Of a stretch of 64,000 bases of DNA, positions 25,104 through 38,337 are shown piece by piece. Source of the DNA: Chamaea fasciata (lineage: Eukaryota; Chordata; Aves; Passeriformes; Sylviidae); contig JARCOQ010000003.1 of NCBI GenBank assembly GCA_029207755.1, positions 47,226,971-47,290,970 on the forward strand. Direction: 5' to 3'. Position 1 is the stretch's first letter. Each line of letters begins with the position of its first letter. The notes below the pieces were generated by a model that saw only the letters and a program-made list of their open reading frames with translations, did not search any database and was not told where the DNA came from. A program made the position numbers and the translations under genes.

Positions 25104-28100
25104 CTGGTGGGAAGAGAAATGGGTGAATCTCATCACAGGGTTCCACACAGACATGCATCTATTATCTCTCATCTGAATGCTTTCAAATCACTTCCAACAG
25201 AAATTCAGAGCTTTTACAAGGTGAGGAGTGAAACTGAGAATCTTACAAGTAGTTCCTAAACCTTTGGAAATGCATGTATGATCTCTTTAGGGCAAACAGT
25301 AAATACAGAATCACATTAAGCTGTATGTATGCATACTACAAACATTTCAGTTGAAAAACATTTTTTACACTGCATCAACAGTTCTGCTTTTGAGTTGTCT
25401 CCTTGCTGATTTCAGATGAAGTACCTTCTGCAGATGAACCAGAGAATGAGCATTTCTTCTTGTCAACACACTTCCTATCTGGGCAGTCATGCACTACCCA
25501 ACAGTAACTACTGTAAGACAGCCCAGGACCACCTTTGCCTGTACAGTAAGTGTAGTAATGTGCAAAGGATTTTCAGCTTACTTTGACAGCTTTTTTCCAA
25601 AAACTTCCTCTGGATGAACTGACAGATATGCATGGAATTTCCAACTTTTTATTTGCTGGAACTTGTGCAGAACCTCTTCCCCTCACCCCCAGCCTGCGCC
25701 ACCAGCTGGATTTGAGGTTATTTCATTGTTATCCAACACCTTATCCCTGTACTGCACTTCGTGAACATTTTTTTTTTTTAAAGTCAATATGAAATTTCTT
25801 GCTTCAAAAGAGAAATTAGGTATCAATCTCAAGTACATGAAAGTCCAAGGAAAAGGAAAGGGTAACACCAGCTGTGACCAGGCTTGCACACAAGCAAAAT
25901 GTAGCATAGATATCTACAACTTAGAGGTGAGAAGATAAACCAGAGCAACTTCACCACATTGACTTTACCCTCTTGTACATCTCCTACTGGTGCTAAGTGA
26001 CCAACAGCTTCAGTTCAATAGCTGGGACACCAAAAGAGGAAAGGAGAAAAAAGAAGCTTGGGAAGGTCTGTGACTACACTCTATTTTCAGAATGTTAAAA
26101 TACTGACTGCATATTTTAGATCAACACACAGCATCAGAAGAGCAGGCCTAATTGGAAGAAAAAAGGGAAAGGGGAAGCTGCTTACACTGTTCCACGGTCA
26201 AAATTTAAAAAATGGACATTCATAGAACAGACTTATGGCCTACAAATTCTGTGAGACAAAGAATAAAATAAACCTTCCTGGACTGAGAAGTTCATAGGAT
26301 AAATTCAACTTGGAATTTTCCTTGTTTCAGAACATGGATTACGCTTCTCCCTTCTGTTTCCCCAATTTAGGTGAACAATTTTCACTTAAGCACTAGTTTA
26401 TGCTTTATTTTTGGGAGCTTGAGGACATAGCCATATTTAAGTATTTAAATGCTATTCTGACGATTTTCTGAGTCACAATTTATATAATTTCTTATAAAAT
26501 GCAAAATACTAGATTAAAAGAGAGAAAACTGAAGACACCCTTTAAATTAAAAAAAAACAAACCCTCATCTTTTGAGGCAATGAATAATTGAATTTGTATA
26601 ATAAAAGATATGGGGTTCTCATAAGTATTAAAGATGCAGCAAAATTGTTTAAAATTATGAATTCTAGTAAGGAAAAAAGAAAAATCTCATGGAGTTTAAA
26701 CGTGACTTTTATTCTGCATGATTCCCCAGACTCCTAAATAAAGTCTGCAAAGGCTTGTCTCATGAGTAACTATGCCTATCAGTAATCTCATTGACCTCAG
26801 TGTTGCAGGATCACTGCCATAATTTGAAATTGCACAGACGGCATAAAATTTTAAAACAATCCAATTAAAAAGCCATATGCTCCTTGCTTCCTGATTAGTG
26901 CACAACCCAGTTTGGACATGGATGTGCAAGTGAAATATGAGAATTTAGTACCCTGAATAATTCTCTAAGCTTATCTTTGCTGCTTTTTATCTATATACAG
27001 AAATAAAACCTACATTTAAAAAAGAAGACATTCCTGCAAATATCACAGGACAATGTGGGCAAAGAACTTCAACAATTATTTACTCAGATAGAAAGCTTTG
27101 AGTGGATGTCTTGGCTTGGTAGTTTTGAAAACTAAACTTTTCAAGTGAAATTGCTGGAAAAAATAGATTGCATCTAAATTATTGGACACATTATCTTCCT
27201 GCCGCTTCATGCAGATAGCAATAATCAAAAGGCAGAGGTGAGTGGAGGAGGGCAAAGAAAAGGGGAAGCAGAAGAGACAGTAAAGCGAGCTGTCTTAAGA
27301 TAAAAAAGAGATCACAAGATACACAGAAGAGAGAAAGAATGTCCTGCCCCAGGTTTTGTAGAGGATGTTAAACCTAAATGCTCATCAGAAAAGTGAAAAA
27401 TGAAAACCAGCTAATAGCTGTCTTGATAGAAATTTTCAGTACATATTGTCTTTTCTGAAGTAAAAGGAGGGGTGAGATTGCATAACCAACCCACCATATT
27501 CCCAGAGCCCATCCTTTTGCTGGTAAGGTCACGTTTCTGAACATGAGAACAGTAAATTCAGGACCACAAGCCCTGAGAAAAGAGGCTCACACGAGCTCAT
27601 TCATCCCAAGAGGACAGCTGAGACAGGAGGTCACACTTTCACAAATGCTATAGAAGAACTTCCATTTCTGAAGTGGAGATTGTGTGTGCTCCCCACCTCC
27701 CCAAACACAGGACAGCTCAAATTTCTGATTTTCTGCACAATATAACCGGCTGCTATACACCCAGCTGTGGGTTGCTCCACCAGGCAACAAGAAAGGAATT
27801 ATTAGAAAAATCAAGTCTGTTCTGGTCCTTATTCAAATGTGCATGTTTTAAAAACATAGTTTATAATACTTTGAATTCCAACCATTTGTCTCTATGGACT
27901 GTTCTAAGAGTCTTTTATGGAAGCTAAGCAGCACTCATATAGCATAAAAAATCCTAATAGTTAAAAAAAAAATCAATTACCTTAAGTTATTTAGAGAAGA
28001 AAAAGGGCAAATCAATGCTCTATTTCTTCAAGTATGTTCTGCATATTTTTAGATACCTATCAATCGCAACATATTAAATGCTCTCCTGAGTGAAACTTTT

Positions 28101-28255
28101 CAGAATAACAACACCCACATGAAAGTGCTCTTGCAAAAAAAATAGATATGTGCTCTCATTATATATCACATCACCTTATTTGCACTCAAACACCTATGGT
28201 GAAGGATTCAAAATGGGACATGATCATATTTTCTAGGTCTGAGTAGCAAACTTAC

Positions 28256-28335
28256 CTTCTCTGAGTGGGATCATGATTGGATCCTTCATGATGAAGTTAC
28301 AGGTTATTCTCTTCTCCAGCAGCACATCGGTGCAA
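28256..28335 (-). other. Possible cryptic or alternative exon in a UST intron
   Basis: On the minus strand an 80-nt segment is bounded by a CCCCCTCTTCCCAG acceptor and a GAGAAG-GTAAGT donor, both near consensus. One frame is open throughout and would encode CTDVLLEKRITCNFIMKDPI then MIPLRE. That frame also matches the phase leaving UST exon 3. However, 80 nt is not a multiple of three, so inclusion would shift exon 4 out of frame. It could be a poison exon, an exon of another transcript, or chance. No family is recognised. Confidence 0.25.
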
Positions 28336-29799
28336 CTGGGAAGAGGGGGTCAGGGTAGACCCACAACACTTTTCCTGAACTTAATATCTCCTGATTTATT
28401 TTATTTATACTAGTAAATTCCATTAGTTTTAACTGATCTGTTGTTGTAGATATATTTTTGGAGTCCTCATAAAAAAAAACCAAACCAAAACAACACTATT
28501 TGCAAGCTTCAATCAATGATATTTAGCTTCATTAATAATACATTCCCCTATGTCTTTTTAAATAAAACCAAAATTAAAAAATAAAGCCTGAGAATTATGT
28601 GAGCTTGCCCCTTCACATTACTGATGAATTCCAATTTTATTATTTACATGACCAAAATCTTAATTTAAAACCATTTATAAACCCCTTGCAAGTTAGGGGG
28701 AAAAATCAACAGAAGTGATTTGCTTGGCTTTAAAATGGAAGCTTTCTTAACTCCTATTATTTTTCATTTCACTTCAGGAGGCTGCTGCCTTTGCATTTAA
28801 TACAAAACTCTTCACACAAGCAGAAGATGGTTTCTTCATCCTTGCAGGAAAAGCACAACCCCTCAAGGAAAAGATGACTCCCAATCTATTCTCTGTAATA
28901 ACTTTGTCTGCCTCCTAACATACACTGCTTCCCCTTAAACAAACTGGGTGGTTACTAGAAATTCAATATAATGGAAGCAAACAAGAACCAGCAGCCACAT
29001 AATATTATTAGGAACAGGCATATTGTGTCCTTCTTACAAAGAAAGCACAATTTCCTTCTACAGAGCCTACAACTGAGAAACACACTGTGAGAGTACAATT
29101 GCCCAGCCACCTTTACTCATCAATTATGGTAGAGCTCCATTACCTGCCCTGCAGCACAGCTTCATGGGGAGGTCATGTAAAAGCACTAGCATAGAACCTT
29201 CACCTTTTTAGGACTTAAATAAGGTGCAGTTACTTCAACATTTATCTTCTTAAAAAGGTATTTTGATATATAAGTTTTCCTAACATCCTACACCAGCATG
29301 AACTTGTAGCAAGGCAATCCCCTGCACACACAGCACCAGGCACTTCTGGGATGCTCCACTAATCCTCCTCAAGGATGAGCTGCAAAGAGGAATGGGCTGA
29401 GGTAATGCCTGCCTGGGAGTACATGGTACTGCCACCCTCCATAATCAAGAATTTGTTTATCTTCCTTCTCTCTTGTCTGTGGTGCCACTCTTGCAGTCTT
29501 TACCCTCATGCTGGGGTCGTGTTTTCAATCTTTTCTTTAGAACTGGGAGAGTTGATACAGAGCACCTATGTCACCTATACGGTTATTTCAGTCATAATAG
29601 TACAGGCATAGCTGAACTGGTGCAAGGACTACGTAGAGCAGACTTCAGTTAAAAACTTTGGCTTCTTAAGGCCTTTTTCCTTTCTTACAGAGTACTAACT
29701 AGGCTGCCTCTCCCCAGCAAGCTGAACTCAAAGTTATGCCAGTCTGCTTTTTTGTTATTGCTCTCTAGTTTATCCCAGACACAAAACAAGCAATGCAGA

Positions 29800-29957
29800 G
29801 AGGTGATGGAATTATCACCCCTGGAAGCATTCAAAAAACATGTAGATGCAGCACTTAGGGATGTGGTTTAGTGGTGGACTTGGCAGTGTAGGTTAACACT
29901 TGGACTCGACGACCTTAGCAGCCTTTGCCAACCTTAACAGATCCATGATTCTATGAA
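29800..29957 (+). mobile_element. CR1 3' end (158 bp), antisense to UST
   Basis: Runs from GTGATGGAATTATCACCCCT through GCATTCAAAAAACATGTAGA and GGACTCGACGACCTTAGCAG to the terminal GATTCTATGAA. This is the standard CR1 ending on the plus strand, strongly 5'-truncated. Confidence 0.9.
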
Positions 29958-32900
29958 ATAAGTATTTTCATTTCAAAACTGCACCTTTGACTGGCCTGCC
30001 CTTCAATGGGAGGTGTGTACAATGATACAAAATGCCCAGTGGTTCAAGGTTAACAGTAAAACAGTGCACACCTCTCATCAATCACCCTTTCTGGACCTGA
30101 GATTTCAATAGTAGAAATTTCAGTCTCTGAAGTGATGTGTCTGGGTCACGTCACTGTAAAATTACAACTCAGTCCTCTAGGAATTGTTCAGTAAGCTGCC
30201 TCAGACCAGCAAATGGCCAGAAGATAACACCATAAAGCTTTGTATTTCTCTGTTTCACCATCCTGTAAATCTAACCAGAAAATTTTAGGCTGTATTTTGT
30301 CAGTCATGCATACTAAACAATGAAGGGGTTTTTTTTGTTTGTTTGTTTTTTTACCCTATACTTTTCATTCTCCTAAGGATATCGAAGTAGTTTAATATAT
30401 AAATTCACAGTGAACAGCACCAACATGGATAAGTATCCTGCATGGGTCCCAAGCAAAAGAAATACTAATTATGTTTTCATTTACATAATGCAAAGTTACA
30501 GCTGGAAACAATAGGAGAATAAACACTAACTCTCAACAAAAGACTTAACAGCAGCTAAACTCTGCATTAATTAAAATCACCAAATTCCAGATACCCTGTA
30601 TTTAAGACTTTCTTCCAAAGGTCTGGCTCAGGATCTCTCTGGACCTTTGATTAATGTTTCATTGAAATTCAGAGTTGCAAATGACGTGCATTACATAGAA
30701 GAATAGAAAAACTAATTACAAAGTATTACAATAAGTTTCCTGCAAATAGTAAAATAGCTGATACAGCTCTTTGGAAAGTATTAAATCGACGAACATGATA
30801 GGAAGAAAAGATGTATTTTCAAAATTGAATGAGACCACAGATTTGGCTGAGGTAGTTACATTCACATAAAATCTTGGGGCTCAACTTCTTAGGAAGGTTA
30901 TTATGCAAAGGATGCAGCAATGTACTCAGCACTGCATATGCAGTTTCCTGTATGAATACATTTATCAAGGGCAGTATGGTGACTTACAGCTGTCCTGTGG
31001 AAATGGCTGTTGCAGAGAGCAACTCAATCTTAGGAGTGTCCATATGGAAACTGAAATACAGTAAACTGTATAACCAAAAAAAAAAAAATCATTGTAACTC
31101 AGCAGTACGTATCATGTATGGAATCTATGGAATATAAAAATCAATGTGAGTGAAACTTTTAACTTGCTGCCCTGTCACAGATGTGCAAATCTACCATCAG
31201 AGAGGGACTGCGGACATCACTCTGCTTGAGGCTTTGAACCTACACAGTTTAATGTGATAATCTGGGATTCAGAAGCTATGTGCAAAGTGATAATATTTTC
31301 AGAAAAGAAACCTGCAAAAGGAGAGACTAATGAAGGGAGTGGTTTGCTGGTAAAGCGCCACTTGAGCCACCAGGCAAGAAAGACATAAGAAAACACTTTG
31401 CACTGTAGCATGGAAAACGAAAACCAAAGCATCCAGAACCTGAAGCAGAGTATATACATGGGGAAGGAGTAGTTCTCATCAGGATATGCAAATTTCCACA
31501 TATTATCAGCAGTGTGAGAGACCTTACAGGCCAGAATAATCCTAGTTTCCCTTTTCCTGAGAAGCAGGAGGAGAAAGGAGCAAAGACCTGACACAGCACT
31601 CATGTGACCATTCACAGAGTCCATTTCCAGAAAAACATGAACAAAGTTCAGTGCAGCACCACAAAAATGATGAAAAAAAAATTAAAAGCCTCCAGCTTGC
31701 AAAGGGAATGAGAAGGAAAAAGTACAGAGAAGGCTGAGAGTTCACTGCATGACAGTGTGTAAGAAATTACACATGAAATTACACAAGTGAAAAAATTTGA
31801 TGAGTCTTTACGTAGTGGACAAATGCACTCTGAGATTCAAGGAAAAGGAGCCAATTTGACTTCTCAGAAAAATTAGGAGGAAAAATAACTCATAATTTAC
31901 TATCTGAGAGAACAATTCACTATTGAAAGAATTAATCAAGTGCAGCAGATTCTCCATTACTGGTGATTCAGAATCAAGACTTTTATTTCCTTCCTGAAAG
32001 ATAGAAGTTGTAGGTTTAAATTCATATATCAAGGGTAAAAAAAGCTTCAAAATTACTTAGAACGGTCACCATCCATCTTCTTGACTGAAGGCAGGATCAG
32101 CCATGCAACTGCCACTACCAGCTTCAAAAGTCCTGAAGTATAACCTATTCTGTAGTTTTGCGGTCCTTGTTGTTCTAACCTTTTCCTAAATGTCAGACCT
32201 AGAACTTGATACAATTCAAGTCCACCACTTGTGTTATCATTACTCATTAAGAACTGCATAGCCTCTTTATCTCTGCAAAACCTTTTAAATTAAAAAAAAA
32301 AAAAAATCAGAAGTGTTATGACAGTCCCTTTCCCCCCCCATCTTCTCTCTTTGTTTTTCTTTTCCTGTGATTTTAGGCCATTTTTTAAAATCACTGATCA
32401 TTCTTCTTATACTCTTTTGGACCCCTCTGGACTAAACATCATCCTTCTTAAATCAAGTTACTCTCAAACTGGTAATCTGCAGTGTGATTGTGAGCATGGA
32501 AGCTGAACAACAGTAAAAATGGTAATTGAGAAGTTACGCCTAACCCCACCTTCAGTAACTAGATTTCAAGCAACAATCTCTATTCTAAGAATATCATGTT
32601 ATGAGCTAAAAGAAAGATAAAAAAAGTCCATTGTGCAAAGAACACAGGAAAACTAGGGGAATAAATTCTAAATTAAATTATCTTAAAATCTGTGGAAAAC
32701 CTCACCAAAGCAATGCTTAAAAAAAAATAAATCCCAAAAACCCCCTGCTTAGATCATATAAAGGTCAAACTGCACATTAGATTTGTGCTTAGTCTTCCAT
32801 CAAGTCACAGTTAAAAACCATCATTACACACTCACATAATTAAAAAAATGTAGTATAAAAAAGGAAAAAAAATGTAGGAGGGATTACAGCACCATGTGGC

Positions 32901-35104
32901 CATTCATGAAATGTGTACTTTACAAGACAGACCTCACATGATGGTAGAGAGTGTTTCATGATGTGTTACCAAAAAGTACAGATTATAATGAACACACATA
33001 AAGACACAGTGTTAAGGCCATGCACATGAGTTTAGCTGACATTTCCCTACTTTTAACAACTTACCCAGAGGGTAATTTTTTTTTTTTGCTATCATATTTT
33101 TAATGACATTTCCCTAAGTGCATTTTTTTTTTTAAGGGAGAAAAAATCCCACACCATAAAATTACTTTAAAAGATAATTTTAGGCTGCAATCATTGCTTC
33201 AAGATGATGATTCAAGGAAGCATTCAAAGAGCCCAACCCCTCCCACAGCTGAGCTGAGCTGTAGAGTCAGTGCTGACCCAGCTACTGCTCTTTGTACAAA
33301 GCATACCTGAGTTTGCAACCAAAGGGTCACAGACATTCAGCATCTTGTTATGTCAGTTCCACGCATCTGCCCAACACACTCATTTCAAATGCTAGTGGAG
33401 TATGGTTAAGACACATAATGGGCATGTTCTATAAAACATGCTGTGTGGCATTACTTGTTCCAAAGAAAAGAGGAAACAATAATCCTCAAATTACTAAAAA
33501 AACCTGGGTGTTGTGACAAAAAGCGCATCACTCTAAGACAATGAAAACTGCATCACAGAATCACTCTGGTTTTACTGACCTCCAGTCAGCCTATAAAAAA
33601 AGTTCTATTTCCAAATCAATGGACCAAAGATATACATACCTAGTTTAAGTCATTGAAAAGCAAGACATATATTTGCAAAAAAGAAAAGATTGTAAATGTA
33701 TCATCCAACCCTTCCAAATTATCAACAAGCTAACATGCACGGCTTCCAAATACAAGCTGCTAGAACAGAGTGTGCTTCAGCTCTCAAACATGAAGCTTAT
33801 TGACACGACAGTTAATTCATCAAGATTTACCTCCTTTTTGTTTGTTAGCTACAGACACATTTTGCAAGAACAAGGGAATGGTGTAACATCAAAGTGCTGT
33901 GTTAAAACACAGTTTTTAGAGCTGCTCCTGCATGAGAAAAAAAACACAGAACCAATGACTAACAAAAAAATCTCAGCAACGTGTCGAAATCAAGTTTTGT
34001 TTTGGGCTTATCCGGATTGAATTTCTCTGTCCAACCCTGCCTTCATATAGCATGTGATTTATTGCTACCCAGGTCAGAGTTGAAGGAAAATCACCGACAT
34101 GACCAGCACTGCTGCATGTGACACTGTCTGCCTCTACAGCAGCCCGATTTAGTCGCTTTTTTAGTTAGTGTTGGCTATTGTTTTTGTGCAAAAAAGTAAT
34201 AAAAAAAAATTCAGCAGTGCTGATACAGACTGTCTACCAAAAAAGGCTTGTTTCAAGAAAAACAAGAACTTTGCACATGAACTCTGCTAATGAAAAACAG
34301 AAAACTGGAAATATTTCTTATGTTGATTCTAGGGACTAAAGGCAAGCTCCTTCCCAGGCAGAAGACCCAACAGATCTTTCTCTCCTATCCCAAACCTGTC
34401 TCCCCACACCTCTCACACTGAGCAAGGGCACAGCAGAGCCAGGGCTGGCATCCAAGCAGGGCACACGGAGGTGACTGCTGGCTGTGGCCCAGCAGAAAGT
34501 CCACCAGCTCTGTTTTGCACAGCTTTCCCTTCAGCAAATGTACCTGCAGTGTGGTTGTCTCAGTCACTGGAGTGACCTTCTCAATGTGGTTTCAAAGTGG
34601 CCAACGTGTTCAGAAATTATTTAGGAATTTGGGAGGGGAAAGGATGGAAAGACATGCAGAACACCTGGAACTGCTGCAGGGCTCTTATTTCCTCAGAAAC
34701 TTATGCCAAAAGTGAAGGGTTGTCCCCTCCCCTCAAGGACATGCACACATATGCTAAATGCACACCTAAGATATTAAAAACTACAGCTGAAAGGAGGAAG
34801 AGTGCAGTAGCCTGGCAGCACAGAAAGGATGACTCCTGACACAGTAGTGCTGGGTGATAATTCATCCAAGCTCTAAATAAACAAGATATACTGAACTGAA
34901 TTATTAGGGCTAATTAAACTGTAAAATTAAATAGAATCAGTGCATTGTCTCTGCATCTCCTCAGCACATCATAGGAAATTTTAAAGGAGCTAATTCCTCA
35001 GTGGCCTATAGCTACTGCAGAAAGTAAAGAATTCACAGCTCCAGTGAGACATGAAAAAGCCTGTTTCACTTGCCGGGTTGTTGTTTTAATGCTTCTCCCG
35101 TCTC

Positions 35105-35112
35105 TGACGTCA
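35105..35112. promoter_or_regulatory. Palindromic CRE-type site TGACGTCA
   Basis: A full 8-bp cAMP-response-element palindrome in a locally GC-richer stretch (CCGTCTCTGACGTCAGCCTG) of an intron. Binding is inferred from the motif only. One exact 8-mer is expected about once per 64 kb by chance, fewer given CpG depletion. Confidence 0.35.
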
Positions 35113-36664
35113 GCCTGCCCTGAGCAGCCAGCCTTGAAACAAGGAAAACTCACCAGTCACTGACAGAGGCACGTCATTTGGTTATTACACACTCACCTGC
35201 AACATTCACTTAGCCCAAGACAGGAAGGAACATGCAAGCTCCCTGCTCTGCCTGAACTGGGGTCCATAAGTGCATGCCCAGAAGATAACAGTTTGATGTT
35301 GGACAGAGACATGCTGCCTTCCCGTGACCAAAACAAAAGTTGTGCAATCCTCCATATCCCTGACTAATCCTTACCCAAAACCATGGCCTTGCCACCCGCC
35401 TCTGCACTTCTGCAAATGTTCTTCCCGCTTCTCTGAAATCTCTGACACTTAGAGCACTCACCAAGTGTCTAGAGTCACTGCCTAGTGACTGTGACAGTTA
35501 ATTCAGCAGATTACTGAATAACCAAGGGGGGCTTTTCCACAAACTTGAAGCTTCTTCCTCATTCATTTTTTTTCTCAGACTAAATAGGCACTTATGATAA
35601 AGCACAGTGAACAAATCACAGCTATTCTGAAATAGCTTTTTATCTCTCTGCAGGTTATTCAGCTTCTGCACTCCAACACTGTACTGCCTGGAGCTACCAG
35701 CAACACCTGGAATCTCGGCAAATATATCCACATATAAATCTTTACCTGCTTAGAGACATTATATAATATTTGCTCCTGATTAACACTTTGGATGTTTTTC
35801 CCAGCAACATGAGTTTATAAACTTCAAATCAGAAAAAAGACAATAAAAAACCCAAAACCCACAAAAAACCAGCACCACTTTCTACAAAAGAAACAGTCTT
35901 GAAATGGACTGGATGGAGTAGCCACCCTCCAGAAGCATGGGGTCATCTCCTAAAGCTAGCCATAACTGGGATCAGAAGCTGCAAAACACTTTGTATAAAA
36001 GCTTTCTCTGTGACAAGGGCTATGTAGGAATTCACTAACATGAAAGAAGAACAAAAAAGTTTTATATCTTCCGTTTGAAGCTGGAATTAATTACAGTTAT
36101 GTCTAAAAATTCACATAAAATTTGCTTTCATGTCTCCTTTTAAGATTTATCTTTTTGTCTGCCTCTTTGCACTACTTTGGATTGAGAAAAGATAGTAGTG
36201 AATCAAAAGATGAAGATGCAGGAGAGTAAAGGGGGATTCATTTACTCAGCTGAACCAACAGGCACTCCTAAAAACTGTTCAAGAACGAGGGGAAAATGGC
36301 CTTGGCAAGCATTCAAGTCAGGATGAGATTTTCAAGGTTTTAGAACTTTGTTCAGCAAAACTAATGGCACTTCAGAAACATGCATGTACTCAAACTCACC
36401 ACTGAAGGCTTAGCTCACTTCCACTGGAGATTTATTCTGGAAAGAAGATATAGCCTTTTTTTTGTTTACACTTGGAAACAATCATAGGTAAATGCTGTGA
36501 TGGCTCTCTGAATAATCAGAGAGCTTTTAAGTGCTGACAGGTTTATAAGTGGGTACAGGGCACAAAGGCAGAAAATTCAACTGATTTGTCATCACTGCTA
36601 TTCACATCAGAAATGTTAAAAAAAACAACAACCCAACAAGTTTATTGCTTTACTACTACTAGTG

Positions 36665-38337
36665 TTGAGAAGCACTAACAAGGATGAGGAAAAGGCTGAG
36701 GTATTTAATGCTTTCTTTGCCTCAGGTTTTAATTGAAAGACTAGTTATTTTTGGGGTACTCTACCCCAAGTTGGAAGACAGAGACAAGGAAAGAAGTCCC
36801 CTTAATTCAAGGGGAAATGGTCAGTGAGCAGCTCCACCAGTTAGCTACACGCAGGTCTACTGGGCCAGATGGAATCCACCCAAGGGTACAGAGGGAGATG
36901 GCAGAAGTGCTCACTGAGCCCCTTTCCATCACTTACCAACAGCACTGGATAAGCAGGGAGGTCCCTGTTACTGGAAGTTAGCAAATGTGAGGCCCTCCTA
37001 CAAGAAGGGCTGGAAGGAGACTTCAGGGAAGCACAGGCCTGTCAGCATGCTTGATGTCAGAGCCAGGGAAGGTTGTAGAACAGATGATCCTGAGTACCAT
37101 CACATGGCACATGCAAAACCAGGGCACCAGGCCCAGCCACCTTGGGTTTGTGAAAGGCAGGTCCTGCTTAGCCAACCTGATCTACTCCTATGACAAGATG
37201 ACCTGCTCAGTGGATGAGGGCAAGGCTGTGGATGCTGTCTGCCTGCACTTCAGTAAAGCCTGTGACATTTTCCTTCAGGATTCTCCCAGAAAAACTGGCT
37301 GCTCATGGCTTGGTTGGGCGCACTGTTTGCTGGGTGAAAAACTGAATGGCTGAGCCCAGGAATGGTGGTGAATGGAGTTACATCCAGCTGGCAGCTACTC
37401 ACAAGTGGTGTTTACCCAGGGCTCAGTATGGGGCCAGTTCTGTTTAACAGCTTTAATAATGATCTGGACGAGGGATCAAGCGCACCCTCAGACAACACCA
37501 AGTTGGACAGGAGAGTTGATCTTCTGAAGGGTAGGAAGGCTCTGTAGAAGGGTTTGGGCAGGTTGGATCAATGGGCAATCGTATAAGGCTCAACAAGGCC
37601 TGGTGCTGGGTCCTGCACTTGTGTCACAACAACCCCAAGCAGCACTACAGCCTGGGGCCAGAGTGGCTCGAAAGCTGCTTGGTATTAAAGAACCTGAGGG
37701 TGCTGGTCAACAGCTGCCAAACATGAGCCAGTGTGTGCCCAGATGGCCAAAGCCAGTGGGATCTTGGCCTGTATCAGCAAGGTGTGGCCAGCTGGACAAG
37801 GGCTGTGATCTTCCCCTCTATTCAGTACAGAGGAGGCCACACCTCAGAACAGTTTTGGGCCCCTCACTAGAAGAAGGACATTGAGATGCTGGAGTGTGTC
37901 CAGAGAAGGGCAACAGAGCTGGTGAAGGGTCTAGACAATAAGTGATACGAGAAGTGGCTGAGGGAGCTGGGGTTGTTTAACCTGAAGAAAAGGAGGTTCA
38001 TGGAAAACCTTACTGCTCTACAACTATCTGAAAGGAGATCTGTAGCCAGGTAGAGGTTGGTCTCTTCTGCCAAGAAACAAGTGACCAGGCAAAAGAAAAC
38101 AGCCTCAAGTTGCGCTGGGGAGATTTAGATTAGATGTCCAGAAAAATTTTTTTCATGGAAAAGGTTGTCAGGCATTGGGACAGGCTATCTGGGGGAGAGA
38201 CTGAGTCCACATCCCTGGAGGTGTTTAAAAGACATGTAGATGTGGCACACCGGGACATGGAGTGGCAGATTTGACAGTATTGTGTTAACAATTGGACCTG
38301 ATGATCTTAAGGATCTTTTCCACCCTAAATGATTCTA
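36665..38337 (+). mobile_element. CR1 LINE, 1.7 kb, with degenerate reverse transcriptase
   Basis: The longest transposon in the window. It begins in CR1 ORF2 at ACTAACAAGGATGAGGAAAA and ends at the CR1 terminus TTTTCCACCCTAAATGATTC. Translated pieces in shifting frames include [72 protein letters not shown] and [13 protein letters not shown]. These follow the order of the CR1 reverse transcriptase, with the FADDTKL box decayed to PSDNTKL, so one catalytic Asp is lost. Several frameshifts and stops separate the pieces. It is a dead copy, antisense to UST. Confidence 0.93.

Noticed and set aside
31217..31624. 135-codon open frame on the minus strand
   Set aside because: Longest stop-free frame in the window, but the translation is low-complexity hydrophobic with no recognised family, no neighbouring exon signals and overlapping frames in other registers. 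Likely chance. Its right flank (31625-31720) faintly resembles very old CR1 text.
31620..31740. Possible ancient CR1 fragment (CACCACAAAAATGATGAAAA and following)
   Set aside because: Resembles the 'caacaaaaatgatcaaagg' stretch of CR1 only over about 20 bases. Too weak to annotate.
33549..33600. CATCACAGAATCACTCTGG resembling a CR1 terminus
   Set aside because: Only the first dozen bases fit the CR1 end, and the following sequence does not continue as CR1.
33673..34020. 115-codon open frame on the plus strand
   Set aside because: Composition is typical of AT-rich non-coding DNA and no family is recognised.
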